A stretch of 64,000 nt of DNA. It comes from Geomonas limicola. GTDB lineage: Bacteria > Desulfobacterota > Desulfuromonadia > Geobacterales > Geobacteraceae. The position numbers and the translations under genes are program-made. The stretch is from positions 239,498 through 303,497 of the forward strand of contig NZ_BLXZ01000007.1 in the NCBI RefSeq assembly GCF_014193675.1. The letters run 5' to 3'. The notes under the pieces were generated by a model, which was given only the letters and a program-made list of their open reading frames with translations, searched no databases and was not told the DNA's origin. Of the stretch, positions 18,619 to 27,299 are shown one piece after another. Each line of letters starts with the position of its first letter. The stretch's first letter is position 1.

Positions 18619-19091
18619 TCCAGGCCGTAGCGCGGCGAATCACTCAGTTTGCGCCAGGTCTCGGTTCTAACTACGGTTGAGGAATCGACGAGAGCATACG
18701 GGACGTAGTTCAAGGTGAGATAAAAATCTGGCTGGGCGAAATAGCTTCCGGCAAGAGTGGAAGGCGCCAGGTTCGAGGAGAGCGAAAAGGCGCCTTGCCG
18801 GCTGTTGAGAACGGTGTTGGCGGAGGCCCCGAGATGGTAGCTTCCGGAGGCGGTGAACCCGCCGTTGCCGGCGAGGCTCATGGTATAGTCGGTTTCCTTG
18901 AGGCGCAGCGTTCCACTACTGAAACTGGCAAATCGCGTGGTTCCGCTCGCCGAGGTTATCTCGACCTGGGAGGTGACCAGTCGGTAGGTGCCCCGAGTGT
19001 CGGCCATTACCGAGGTTACGGCAACCGCGTTTTCTCCCTCACCGCACCCGGCAGTCACCAGCAAGAACAGTAGGGCCCAAAAGCGGAACAT
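18615..19091 (-). CDS. small lipoprotein, function unknown
   Basis: Predicted outer-membrane or periplasmic lipoprotein of 158 residues. The signal peptide MFRFWALLFLLVTAGC ends in a lipobox (VTAGC, Cys16). The mature part is rich in Ser, Thr, Gly and Ala and reads as alternating beta strands (GTYRLVTSQVEIT, GTLRLKETDYTMSL, GSYHLGASANTVL), suggesting a lipocalin-like or META-type beta barrel; I do not recognise the family. AAAGGAG lies seven bases before the ATG. The stop overlaps the next gene, a DNA glycosylase, which seems functionally unrelated. Confidence 0.75.
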   Translation of the reverse strand: MFRFWALLFLLVTAGCGEGENAVAVTSVMADTRGTYRLVTSQVEITSASGTTRFASFSSGTLRLKETDYTMSLAGNGGFTASGSYHLGASANTVLNSRQGAFSLSSNLAPSTLAGSYFAQPDFYLTLNYVPYALVDSSTVVRTETWRKLSDSPRYGLD

Positions 19092-19240
19092 CGCGACTCC
19101 TTTCCAGCAGGTTCATTAGTGCCTTTCGCGCAGCCGGTACCAGAAATCTTGCGACTGCCCCCAACCCTACCTTGCCACGCACTGCCATAAGTCACCCCAG
19201 GCAGGAAAACCCAGGAATCGGCCGACCGCCATCGAACCGC

Positions 19241-19861
19241 TTAGAGAAGCCTTTCCTTGGCGAGGGCTTCGTACACCATGTTACCCAGATCCTTCGCCAC
19301 ACTTATCACGTTATCCGGTTCGTAACTGGTGACGGTGGCTGCCCAGACGAGTTTTCCGGTTCCGGTATCAAACACGTTGATCTGCAGGGTCGCGATATCG
19401 TAGGTCGAGATGTAGGTAGGGCCGGCCATCGTGCCGTAATATCCGTAAAGATCCCAGGTGGGGAAAGCCTCGGGGTACCAGTACCCGGGGTAGGTATTGA
19501 CATAGCCAGGCTCGATTGCGGTCTGACGCTCGACCTTGGTGGTCTGCACGGTCAGCACCGAATCCGCCGCCGCCTTTTTCACGGCACGGTCCAGCACCCC
19601 GCGGTCTGGTCTGACTCCACTTGGGATCAAGGTATGGCTCGGAATCGCATCGATACCATGTTTAGTCAGTTCACTCGCCATGACGTCTTCATACACGGGA
19701 CGGTTCACATCTTTTTTGGTGATGCTGACCACCAGCATTTTATGCAAACGAATCGGGTGCAATGACGGGTTCCGCCAGGTCTCGACAACAGAGATCGAAG
19801 AGCAGGAGCTAAAGACCAGGGCAACCAACAGTACTCCAGCAATCTTGAGAGAGCGATGCAT
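19241..19861 (-). CDS. DUF4136-like lipoprotein
   Basis: Lipoprotein of 206 residues. The signal peptide ends in the lipobox VFSSC (Cys20). The mature part starts SSISVVETWRNPS and contains MLVVSITKKDVNRPVYEDVMASEL, a pattern of DUF4136 and related envelope lipoproteins that share a small alpha/beta domain with GNA1162-like proteins. A Tyr/Pro-rich loop (YPGYWYPEAFPTWDLYGYYG) lies near residues 125-145, followed by ATLQINVFDTGTGKLVWAA. GAGGAGG lies seven bases before the ATG. It stands alone; no operon partner is evident. Role unknown. Confidence 0.72.
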   Translation of the reverse strand: MHRSLKIAGVLLVALVFSSCSSISVVETWRNPSLHPIRLHKMLVVSITKKDVNRPVYEDVMASELTKHGIDAIPSHTLIPSGVRPDRGVLDRAVKKAAADSVLTVQTTKVERQTAIEPGYVNTYPGYWYPEAFPTWDLYGYYGTMAGPTYISTYDIATLQINVFDTGTGKLVWAATVTSYEPDNVISVAKDLGNMVYEALAKERLL

Positions 19862-19982
19862 GTGGTACCTCCTCTGTGCCCGGCTGATGTAACCGGGACA
19901 AGGCTAGGGCCAGGTGACATAGGCAACTGCGAGATCGATCTTGCACCGATGGGGCTATCAGGACCAAAATAGTTATATCAAG

Positions 19983-20010
19983 TTGCCGCAGGTTGGCAAT
20001 GAACTATACT
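19983..20010 (+). promoter_or_regulatory. candidate sigma-70 promoter before usp-rubredoxin
   Basis: TTGCCG and TATACT are separated by 16 bases, about 135 bases upstream of the universal-stress-protein ATG and facing it. It lies in a locally AT-rich stretch. The remainder of the 280-base gap (19862-20143) shows no other feature. Confidence 0.4.
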
Positions 20011-20143
20011 TGGAGGGCCTTAATAATTAAAAAATCGGAAGCAGTAGCCGGACACCACCTAGGTGGGTGATTTCACCCAACTTTCCGGTCCGCTCTTCTC
20101 ATGGGACGCGAGAGTTTCGATGGCAGCCGGTAAAGGAGGCGTC

Positions 20144-20614
20144 ATGGAACAGATCAAGCACATACTGGTAGTCAGCAGACTCAGTCAGTACTGCCGCGAT
20201 GCAGTTGGAATCGGTATATCGCTGGCCAAGAAGTACGGTTCCCAGATAACCGTGCTGCACCTGGTCTCCAACCCGGTGACCATGGAGGCCCTGAACGCTC
20301 CCCTCCCCTTCCCGGACAGCCATCACAAAACCTATGCGAGCGTCCAGGATGAAACACGGGAAGAGTTGGACCAGCTCCTCAAACGTGAGATGAACGCGGG
20401 GCTTCCCTTGAAGGTCCTGGTGAAGGACGGACGCCCGATTGACGAGATCGTAAAAGTGGTCAACGACGAGAAGATCGACCTGATGGTCCTTTTGGCCCAT
20501 GAGGAAGGTCGGCTGGAGCACCTGCTGTTTGGCCGCGACAATGACGCGGTGATTCGCCGGATGCCGTGTTCCATACTGCTGGTGAAACGTGAACCGGGTC
20601 GCGTTAATTGGTAA
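20144..20614 (+). CDS. universal stress protein (UspA family)
   Basis: Cytoplasmic UspA-fold protein of 156 residues. It opens with IKHILVVSRLSQYCRDAVGIGISLAKKYG, followed by ITVLHLV; the C-terminal half has DLMVLLAHEEGRLEHLLFGRDNDAVIRRMPCSILLVK. The stretch HLLFGRDNDAVIRRMPCSILL resembles the G-2x-G-9x-G-(S/T) ATP loop but is degenerate: Gly of the first GxxG is replaced. The ATG at 20144 follows AAAGGAGG; the open frame extends upstream without a ribosome-binding site. A rubredoxin gene follows 85 bases later and may be co-transcribed. Confidence 0.85.
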   Translation: MEQIKHILVVSRLSQYCRDAVGIGISLAKKYGSQITVLHLVSNPVTMEALNAPLPFPDSHHKTYASVQDETREELDQLLKREMNAGLPLKVLVKDGRPIDEIVKVVNDEKIDLMVLLAHEEGRLEHLLFGRDNDAVIRRMPCSILLVKREPGRVNW

Positions 20615-20699
20615 GGAGCACTGCAATGAGGTCCTGGCACAGCAAGAGGCCGGGACCTCAGGCACCAGCGAACCTTCACTGCACCAAAAGGAGAATCCG

Positions 20700-20867
20700 A
20701 TGCAACGATGGATCTGTACCGTTTGTCAGTACGTGTACAACCCCGCAGTTGGTGACCCTGTCAACGAGATCCCGCCCGAGACCCCCTTCGACGACCTGCT
20801 CGAAGCCTGGACCTGCCCGATCTGCAAGACCGACAAGAGCTTTTTCATCCCGTTTAGCCCGGAATAA
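20700..20867 (+). CDS. rubredoxin
   Basis: Small iron electron carrier of 55 residues. The first cysteine knuckle is CTVCQYVYNPAVGD (Cys6, Cys9) and the second CPICKTDKSFF (Cys39, Cys42), together binding one Fe. The aromatic core residues Trp4, Tyr11, Tyr13 and Trp37 are present. The spacer between the knuckles contains PPETPFDDLLEAWT, normal for this family. The ATG follows AAGGAG. In anaerobes such rubredoxins usually serve oxygen or superoxide reduction; association with the preceding stress protein fits that but is inference. Confidence 0.92.
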   Translation: MQRWICTVCQYVYNPAVGDPVNEIPPETPFDDLLEAWTCPICKTDKSFFIPFSPE

Positions 20868-21319
20868 GGATCTGCGTATGGCAAATCGGTTGCATTGATC
20901 CCGGATGCAACCCAGCCACCCTCACGTCCTCCCCTTTGCGATGGGGAAACAGAGGGGATTTGGTGCAGGTTCCTGCCGACTCTTCCTTTGCCACAGAGCT
21001 GAATCCCCCCAGTACCCCCTTTTCCAAAGTGGGGGACGTATTGGATCTGGTGTTGGCTAAAGATCTACCTGGGAAGAGCACCGGGCATACTAATTGTCAA
21101 TAATCCGCGTCTCGCCGAAATTCCGCCGGCAATCTTCCTGACGGCACACACGGGGGCCTCATTTCCCTTGTGGTGTTATTTAGTCTCTTCCTGAGTAGGC
21201 CTAACCTTAGCCAATACCTGGTGTCTGTGCTACAGTAGTGCACTGCGGCTTTGCCGTCAGGATCTGGCGACTCCACGTTGAGAGACCTGCCAGAACCAAC
21301 CTGCACCGGAAAGATCATC
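20868..21319. other. intergenic region with GC-rich inverted repeats
   Basis: This 450-base gap has no supportable gene. It contains CCCCC/GGGGG flanking a short AT-rich loop at 21015-21035, and CCTCCCC/GGGGA pairings around 20928-20958. Both resemble the dispersed GC-rich hairpins also seen at 41961 and 57417. Its last ~100 bases must hold the promoter of the ABC-transporter operon, but I see no convincing -35/-10 pair. Confidence 0.5.
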
Positions 21320-22003
21320 ATGCACAACAGCATCGAAACCAAAGCGCTCACCAAGAACTACCGGATCGGCGAGCGGAGTATCTGCGTCCTCGACTCGGTC
21401 TCCTTAACCGTGGCGCCCGGCGAGTTCGTCGTGGTAACCGGCGAAAGCGGCAGCGGGAAATCGACCCTGCTGACCCTGCTTTCTGGCCTGGACCGCCCCG
21501 ATGCCGGCAGGGTCTTCATCGAGAACCGTGACATCACCGACCTCGACGAGGATACACTCGCTCCGCTGCGCAACACTACGTTCGGCTTCGTCTTTCAGTC
21601 GTTTCACCTGGTTCCCTCGCTCAACGTGTTGGAGAACGTGATGTTTCCAGCGGAGCTGCGCGGTGATCCCCAGGCACGCCCGGGGGCGCAGGCACTCCTG
21701 ACGCGAGTGGGCCTGAGCGACCGTCTTACCAGCTTCCCGAACCAGCTCTCCGGCGGCGAAAAGCAGCGTTGTGCCATCTGTCGCGCCCTCATCAACAACC
21801 CACGCATCGTCTTTGCCGACGAACCAACCGGCAACCTCGACTCGGTCAACGGTGCAGCGGTCCTCGACCTTTTACTCGAACTGCACCGCGAGCGCGGCAC
21901 CACCCTGCTCATGGTGACCCACAGCCCGGAGATCGCAGGGCGCGCGGATCGGGTCGTCACCCTCAAAGACGGCAGGATCGTTTCGGATCAAACCCGTGTC
22001 TAG
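21320..22003 (+). CDS. ABC transporter ATP-binding protein, YbbA/LolD type
   Basis: ATPase subunit of 227 residues for an FtsX-type permease. Walker A is GESGSGKST, the Q loop FVFQSFHLVPSL, the signature LSGGEKQR, Walker B RIVFADEPTGNLDS and the H switch MVTHSPE. These match the MacB/LolD/YbbA group, which drives mechanotransmission or extraction of envelope lipids and proteins rather than bulk transport. The ATG at 21320 follows GGAAAG; the longer frame from 21251 is unsupported. Its stop overlaps the GTG of the permease gene by eight bases. Confidence 0.9.
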   Translation: MHNSIETKALTKNYRIGERSICVLDSVSLTVAPGEFVVVTGESGSGKSTLLTLLSGLDRPDAGRVFIENRDITDLDEDTLAPLRNTTFGFVFQSFHLVPSLNVLENVMFPAELRGDPQARPGAQALLTRVGLSDRLTSFPNQLSGGEKQRCAICRALINNPRIVFADEPTGNLDSVNGAAVLDLLLELHRERGTTLLMVTHSPEIAGRADRVVTLKDGRIVSDQTRV

Positions 22004-24491
22004 CCTCCGCTTCGTCATCCGCCAGATCGCCGGCGCCCGGCGCCAGGGCGCCATCTTCGTCATGTGCGTGGCGCTCTCCATTGTCTCGTTGGTCTCGCTG
22101 GGGAGTTTCAGCCGCAGCGTGCAGGCCTCGCTGTTGCGCGACGCCCAGGCACTGCATGCAGGCGACCTGATCGTGCATGCCCACGCTCCTATTCCCGCCT
22201 CCCTGCAGACGCGCCTGGACGAACTCACCCGCCAGGGACGCATCGCCACGGCCCGCTACTATGATTTCTACTCGGTGGTGCGCACCGTCGCCGGCAGCCG
22301 ATCGCTTTTGTGCGATCTGAAGATCGTCGAACCAGGCTACCCCTTCTACGGACGGGTGCTGCTCGCCTCAGGACGCGACTTCCGCCAGGTGCTCACCCCG
22401 GGCAGTCTCGTCGTAGAGCAGAGCCTGTTGGACCGTCTCCAGCTCCGGGTCGGCGACCGTCTCTCGGTTGGCAATGCCACCCTTACCATAAAGGACGTCG
22501 TGCTGCAGGAGCCCGACCGACCGGTGAACCTCTTTTCCCTGGGCCCCAGGGTCTTCGTACCCGCAGCCGACCTCAACTCCCTGGGTCTTATCGGTTTTGC
22601 CAGCCGTGTCGAGTACATTACTCTCGCCAAGGTCCTGCACGCCGGAGAACTAAACGGCCTCCTGGCCCAACTGCGTGCCGCAGTCGGAGAGAGTCGCATC
22701 CGCATCGACAGCTACCAGAGCGCCGACTCCCGGGTGAAACGCTTTTTCGACAACCTCCTTTTTTTCCTCGATTTAAGCGGGATCTTTACGCTGCTCTTGG
22801 CCGGATTCGGCATTCAAAGCACCCTTTTTGCGCTTTTGAAACAGCAGGAAAAGACCATAGCCGTCATGAAGGCTGTCGGTGCCCGCAGCCGCTACATCAC
22901 TGGTCATTTCTGTGCGCTCACCCTCGTGTTGGGGCTGGTGGGAACCCTGGTAGGGTTGGCAGCGAGCCTTTTCCTTCAGGAATTTCTGCCGGCCCTTTTC
23001 CATGGCCTGGTCCCGGCACGGGTGGAACTGACACTGTCGCCCTGGGCCATCGGCGAGGGGATGCTGATCGGCCTCTTCGTGGTACTCCTTTTCACCGCCC
23101 TCCCCCTGTACCGCTTGAAGGAAGTGAGGCCGCGAGCCATCTTCGGCAAGGAGGAGTCCCCGGGCTTCTCGAACCGCTCCACCTGGGTGATCACGGCGCT
23201 CGGCGCAACATTCTTTCTGTCGCTGGTCCTGTTACGGATCAGGGAACTGAAGACCGGGGTATACTTCGTCCTCTCCATGGCCGGGCTCATCCTTGTCGCC
23301 TTCCTGCTCAGCTCTTTACTCTTACGATTTCTGAAAAGTCGGGATCCCCGTAACCTGGCCCTGCGCCAAGCCATCAAGGGTCTTTTCCGCCCCCGCAGCG
23401 CCACCCGCTCCATCATGGTCACCCTCTCAGCGGCCCTTGCTGTTATCTTCACCATCAGCCTGGTGGAACGTAATCTTGACGCCTCGTTCATCGATTCGTA
23501 CCCGTCGGACGCACCGAACCTTTTCCTGGTGGATATCCAACCGGACCAGAAGGACGCTGTTGCGGGGCTGGTTGGGAGCGGTGCGAGCTTTTTCCCCATC
23601 ATAAGGGGGACGGTGACCGCTATCAACGACAGCCCCATCGATCCCGAGCAGGAGCGCCGCTCCCGGGGCGACAACCTGGGTCGTGAATTCAACCTGACCT
23701 ACTACGAGAAATTGCTGCAGGACGAGAAGATCAGCCAAGGTGGCAGCCTGTTCCGGGCAGACTGGAACGAGCCGCAGGTCTCGATACTGGACATCGTGGT
23801 GAAGATGCACCAGATGAAGGTTGGGGACCGGATCAGCTTCAAGATCCAGGGGATGCCCATTACCGCGCGTATTTCCAGCATCCGGACCCGGAGCGGCAGC
23901 GGGCTGACCCCGTTTTTCTACTTCGTGTTTCCGCCGGCGCTTCTCTCCGATGCGCCGCAGAGCCTGTTCTGTGCGGTACGTGTCCCCAAAGACAGGATCC
24001 CTGAACTGCAGAACCGACTGGTGGCCCGCTACCCGAACGTCAGCGTGATCAACATGGAAGAGACCGTCTCGGTATTCGGACACCTGATGGCCCGGCTTTC
24101 GACGATCGTGCGCTTCTTCACCTCGTTCAGCATTGCCGCCGGCGTTCTCATCATCGTAAGTTCGATCTTCGCAACCAGGTATGCCCGCATTCAGGAGGCG
24201 GTCTACTTCACCATTCTCGGGGCGCGCAGGCGTTTCGTGGCGACGGTTTTTGCAGCGGAGAGTCTCGTCTTGGGGCTGGCAAGCGGCAGCATCGCGCTCC
24301 TGATCGCACAGGTGGGGAGTTGGGCAATCTGCAGCAAAGGGCTCGAACTCGACTACCACCCCTACCCCGGCACCAGCCTCGGCCTTTTAGGAGCCACGGC
24401 GGTGCTGGTCCTGGTGGTTGGACTGGGCGCTTCGCTGCCGGTACTCAGGCACAAACCGGCGGGTTTTCTGCGCGAGCAGAGCGACGAATAA
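21996..24491 (+). CDS. FtsX-family ABC permease, YbbP-like
   Basis: Inner-membrane permease of 831 residues with two FtsX cores. The first membrane helix is near 20-40 (FVMCVALSIVSLVSLGSF). A periplasmic MacB-like domain (about 50-250) is followed by a helical bundle (about 255-420), a second periplasmic domain and a final bundle (about 700-825). This eight-or-more-helix, duplicated layout matches YbbP rather than MacB or LolE. It starts at GTG 21996 inside the end of the ATPase gene. A TesA-like esterase gene follows, as in the E. coli ybbA-ybbP-tesA neighbourhood, suggesting a shared envelope lipid role. Confidence 0.85.
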   Translation: MSSLRFVIRQIAGARRQGAIFVMCVALSIVSLVSLGSFSRSVQASLLRDAQALHAGDLIVHAHAPIPASLQTRLDELTRQGRIATARYYDFYSVVRTVAGSRSLLCDLKIVEPGYPFYGRVLLASGRDFRQVLTPGSLVVEQSLLDRLQLRVGDRLSVGNATLTIKDVVLQEPDRPVNLFSLGPRVFVPAADLNSLGLIGFASRVEYITLAKVLHAGELNGLLAQLRAAVGESRIRIDSYQSADSRVKRFFDNLLFFLDLSGIFTLLLAGFGIQSTLFALLKQQEKTIAVMKAVGARSRYITGHFCALTLVLGLVGTLVGLAASLFLQEFLPALFHGLVPARVELTLSPWAIGEGMLIGLFVVLLFTALPLYRLKEVRPRAIFGKEESPGFSNRSTWVITALGATFFLSLVLLRIRELKTGVYFVLSMAGLILVAFLLSSLLLRFLKSRDPRNLALRQAIKGLFRPRSATRSIMVTLSAALAVIFTISLVERNLDASFIDSYPSDAPNLFLVDIQPDQKDAVAGLVGSGASFFPIIRGTVTAINDSPIDPEQERRSRGDNLGREFNLTYYEKLLQDEKISQGGSLFRADWNEPQVSILDIVVKMHQMKVGDRISFKIQGMPITARISSIRTRSGSGLTPFFYFVFPPALLSDAPQSLFCAVRVPKDRIPELQNRLVARYPNVSVINMEETVSVFGHLMARLSTIVRFFTSFSIAAGVLIIVSSIFATRYARIQEAVYFTILGARRRFVATVFAAESLVLGLASGSIALLIAQVGSWAICSKGLELDYHPYPGTSLGLLGATAVLVLVVGLGASLPVLRHKPAGFLREQSDE

Positions 24492-24510
24492 ACAGTGTGC
24501 AGTCCACTCC

Positions 24511-24642
24511 GTAGGGGAGAATAATATTCGCCCGGCGCGCCGGCAGGCGCGTAAGATATGCAGGAGCCACCAGACAACCGATTCGGCCTTCGGCCGCCTC
24601 TCCCATACGGGAGAGTTTGGGCGAATGATTATTCGCCCCTAC
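24511..24642. repeat. MITE/REP-like palindromic element
   Basis: A 132-base intergenic element bounded by imperfect inverted copies: GTAGGGGAGAATAATATTCG at 24511 and, reversed, GGGCGAATGATTATTCGCCC at 24619 (outer ends GTAGGGG/CCCCTAC). Inside are further small hairpins, CTCTCCCATACGGGAGAG at about 24598 and CGGCC/GGCCG at about 24583. It carries no gene. The structure suits a non-autonomous mobile repeat or REPIN. It sits between the permease and esterase genes of an otherwise compact operon. Confidence 0.7.
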
Positions 24643-24716
24643 ATATCGAAAACGCCCTTGCCTTAAATGGTGGCAGCTTCAGCCTTCCCGGAGTTCCTGG
24701 GTTCAGGAGATACTCA

Positions 24717-25379
24717 ATGAAACTCAAAAACCTTTTAGCGGCAGTGATATCCCTCGCTCTCGGTCAACTCTGTTTTTTCCTGGTGGAACCGGCCCAGGCA
24801 GCCCCCTTCGAGGGGACCATTGTGGCAGCCGGAGACAGCCTCACCGCCGGCTATGGGGTGCCGGAGCGGGACGCCTACCCGGCACAACTGGAGCGAAAAC
24901 TCATCCAATACGGCTACCACTGGAAGGTGGTCAACGCCGGGATCAGCGGCGAGACCAGTAGCGGGCTTTTGTCCCGGGTGGACTGGATCCTCAAGCTCAA
25001 GCCGGACATCGTCATCCTGGAGACCGGGGCCAACGACGGCATGCGCGGTGTCGATCCCAAGGTCACCGGGGCCAACATCGACAAGGCGGTGACGCGACTG
25101 CAGGCTAAGGGGGTGACCGTGGTGCTGGCGGGGATGCGCATGTTCGCCAATCTCGGCCCTACTTTCACCAAGGAATTCGCGGCCAACTACACAACCGTTG
25201 CCAAGAAGCACCATCTCATTCTCATACCCTTCTTCCTGGAGGGAGTAGCCGGAGTTCCCGCACTGAACCAGCAAGACGGCATCCATCCCGTTGCCAGCGG
25301 CTACCAGATCATCACTAACCGGGTGTATCCCTATGTGACAAAGGCGATCGACCTTAAGAGAAAAAAGCGTATACCCTAA
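24717..25379 (+). CDS. tesA: TesA-like SGNH esterase/lysophospholipase
   Basis: Exported SGNH-fold hydrolase of 220 residues. A signal peptide (about 1-31, ending QAAP) is followed by block I GDSLTAGYG (nucleophile Ser near 44), block II GISGETSSG, block III ETGANDGMRG and block V DGIHPVASGYQ with the Asp/His pair. It belongs to the TesA/arylesterase group, multifunctional thioesterase I, protease I and lysophospholipase. The ATG at 24717 follows AGGAGATAC. It follows YbbA/YbbP-like genes and lies about 255 bases before the PUFA-synthase operon. A role in releasing acyl chains there is possible but unlikely given the export signal. Confidence 0.88.
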   Translation: MKLKNLLAAVISLALGQLCFFLVEPAQAAPFEGTIVAAGDSLTAGYGVPERDAYPAQLERKLIQYGYHWKVVNAGISGETSSGLLSRVDWILKLKPDIVILETGANDGMRGVDPKVTGANIDKAVTRLQAKGVTVVLAGMRMFANLGPTFTKEFAANYTTVAKKHHLILIPFFLEGVAGVPALNQQDGIHPVASGYQIITNRVYPYVTKAIDLKRKKRIP

Positions 25380-25634
25380 CCACGAAGCATCATTCAGAGA
25401 TCGAAAAAAAGAGCGCTTAAGCTGCGTCTTTGCTTGCCTTTTGGTGCGATTTAATATAAAAATGCTCTGTTTATAGTGGGCAGCACCTTCATGACCAAAA
25501 GGTCAGGCAGCATCGTATCGACAAGCGCACCTTCCTGTTCTGCGCCCACTCCATACCCCGAGCTCTGTCCTTCAAGAGTCGCCGTACAATCAAATCTCGT
25601 CCGTTCAGATTCGCCGGCTACAGGAGAAGCATCT

Positions 25635-27299
25635 TTGAATCGTTTTTCGCCCTGGTGTGACACCTCCGAGCACGCTGACAGAAAAGAGCGTCTCGGATCC
25701 TGGTCTGCCCCTGCCGATTCCCCCGGCACCGGCCAGTTCAGCCTGAAGGAGGCCCTGCGCCACGTGCGCCGCCCCCTGTACCTCGTCGAGCAGAAAGGGA
25801 CCGTCACTGCCGAATTGGGCGGCGTCGGCCACTTCGGAAGCGGTCTGGAAAACGGCCACACCCTGGCCGGCTTCGCGCCTCCCTCCCTGCCGGAACACCT
25901 GGGCGATCCCGGTTTCTGTCGCGAGATCGGCATCCGCTACCCCTACATCGCGGGCTCCATGGCCAAGGGGATCAGTTCCGCAGCCATCGCCGAGGAACTC
26001 GGGCGCGCCGGGATGCTCGGTTTCTTCGGTGCTGCAGGTCTGCCACTCTCCCAGGTCGAGGCCGCTGCCGACCGTCTGCACGCCTCCCTGGGCGATCTCC
26101 CCTACGGTTTCAACCTGATCCACTCGCCTCACGAGCCCGATCTCGAGCGCGAACTCGCCGAGCTCTTTATCCGTAAAGGGGTGCGCATCGTCGAGGCCTC
26201 GGCCTTCCTGGCGCTCACCCTCCCCCTGGTGCGTTACCGGCTGCACGGCATCAGACGCGCCCCGGACGGCCGCATCATTACCCCGAACCGGATCATCGCC
26301 AAAGTTTCCCGCGAGGAGTTGGCAGCCAAGTTCTTCTCGCCGGCCCCGGAAAAACTGCTGCGCCAGCTGGTCGCCAACGGCTCGCTCACCGCAGAGCAGG
26401 CCGAACTCGCCGCGCTGGTCCCGCTCGCCCAGGACGTCACCGCCGAGGCGGACTCCGGCGGCCACACCGACAACCGTCCGGCGATCGCACTCTTCCCGAC
26501 CATCCTCTCGCTCGCCAGCAAGCTGGAGCGCCAGTACGGCTACGACTGCAAACTGAGGGTCGGCCTCGCCGGCGGCATCTCGACCCCGGCCTCCGCCTCG
26601 GCCGCATTTGCCATGGGCGCTGCCTACATCATGACCGGCTCGGTGAACCAAGCCTGCATCGAATCCGGGACCTCGGACCTGGTACGCACCATGCTCGCCG
26701 AAACCCGCCAGGCCGACGTCACCATGGCTCCGGCTGCGGACATGTTCGAGATGGGGGTCACGGTCCAGGTGTTAAAGCGCGGCACCATGTTCCCGATGCG
26801 CGCCCAGAAGCTCTACGAGGTCTACCGCAGCTACAAGAGCCTGGAGGACATCCCGGCTGCAGAGCGCGAAAAACTGGAGAAGACCTTCTTCCAGGCATCC
26901 TTGGACGACATTTGGCGCGACACCCGCGCCTACTTCCTGAAACGCGATCCTGCTCAGGTCGAGCGCAGCGAGCGCGATCCCAAGCACCAGATGGCGCTGG
27001 TTTTCCGCTGGTACCTGGGGATGGCCGCTCACTGGGCCAAAGACGGCAAGACCGAACGCCGCATGGACTACCAGGTCTGGTGCGGCCCTTCCATGGGCGC
27101 TTTCAACGAGTGGACCGCCGGGACCTTCCTGGCGGCACCGGAGCAGCGCAAGGTGGTCACCGTGGCACTCAACATCCTGCACGGAGCCGCCGGACTGAAC
27201 CGCGCCAACTTCCTGCGTAGCCAGGGGATTTCCCTGCCGCAGGAGGCCCTTGACCAGCACCCCCTCGAAATCGCACAGATCAAGGAGTACCTTTGTTGA
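25635..27299 (+). CDS. pfaD: PUFA synthase enoyl reductase, PfaD-like
   Basis: Stand-alone flavin enoyl reductase of 554 residues for the PUFA synthase, cytoplasmic. It has a nitronate-monooxygenase-like TIM barrel with the PfaD pattern: IAGSMAKGISSAAIAEELGR near residue 115, PYGFNLIHSPHEP, GVRIVEASAFL, GLAGGISTPASASAAFAMGA (FMN phosphate loop) and YIMTGSVNQACIESG, then a helical PfaD C-terminus. The frame is open from a GTG at 25476, but no ribosome-binding site supports starts at 25476 or 25491. TTG 25635 follows AGGAGAAG at six bases and gives a length close to known PfaD (about 540). The stop overlaps the next gene. Gene order with the reductase first matches the myxobacterial pfa1-pfa2-pfa3 type. 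Confidence 0.85.
   Translation: MNRFSPWCDTSEHADRKERLGSWSAPADSPGTGQFSLKEALRHVRRPLYLVEQKGTVTAELGGVGHFGSGLENGHTLAGFAPPSLPEHLGDPGFCREIGIRYPYIAGSMAKGISSAAIAEELGRAGMLGFFGAAGLPLSQVEAAADRLHASLGDLPYGFNLIHSPHEPDLERELAELFIRKGVRIVEASAFLALTLPLVRYRLHGIRRAPDGRIITPNRIIAKVSREELAAKFFSPAPEKLLRQLVANGSLTAEQAELAALVPLAQDVTAEADSGGHTDNRPAIALFPTILSLASKLERQYGYDCKLRVGLAGGISTPASASAAFAMGAAYIMTGSVNQACIESGTSDLVRTMLAETRQADVTMAPAADMFEMGVTVQVLKRGTMFPMRAQKLYEVYRSYKSLEDIPAAEREKLEKTFFQASLDDIWRDTRAYFLKRDPAQVERSERDPKHQMALVFRWYLGMAAHWAKDGKTERRMDYQVWCGPSMGAFNEWTAGTFLAAPEQRKVVTVALNILHGAAGLNRANFLRSQGISLPQEALDQHPLEIAQIKEYLC

Noticed and set aside
20063..20143. 27-residue N-terminal extension of the universal stress protein
   Set aside because: No ribosome-binding site, and the Usp fold starts at the ATG at 20144, which has AAAGGAGG.
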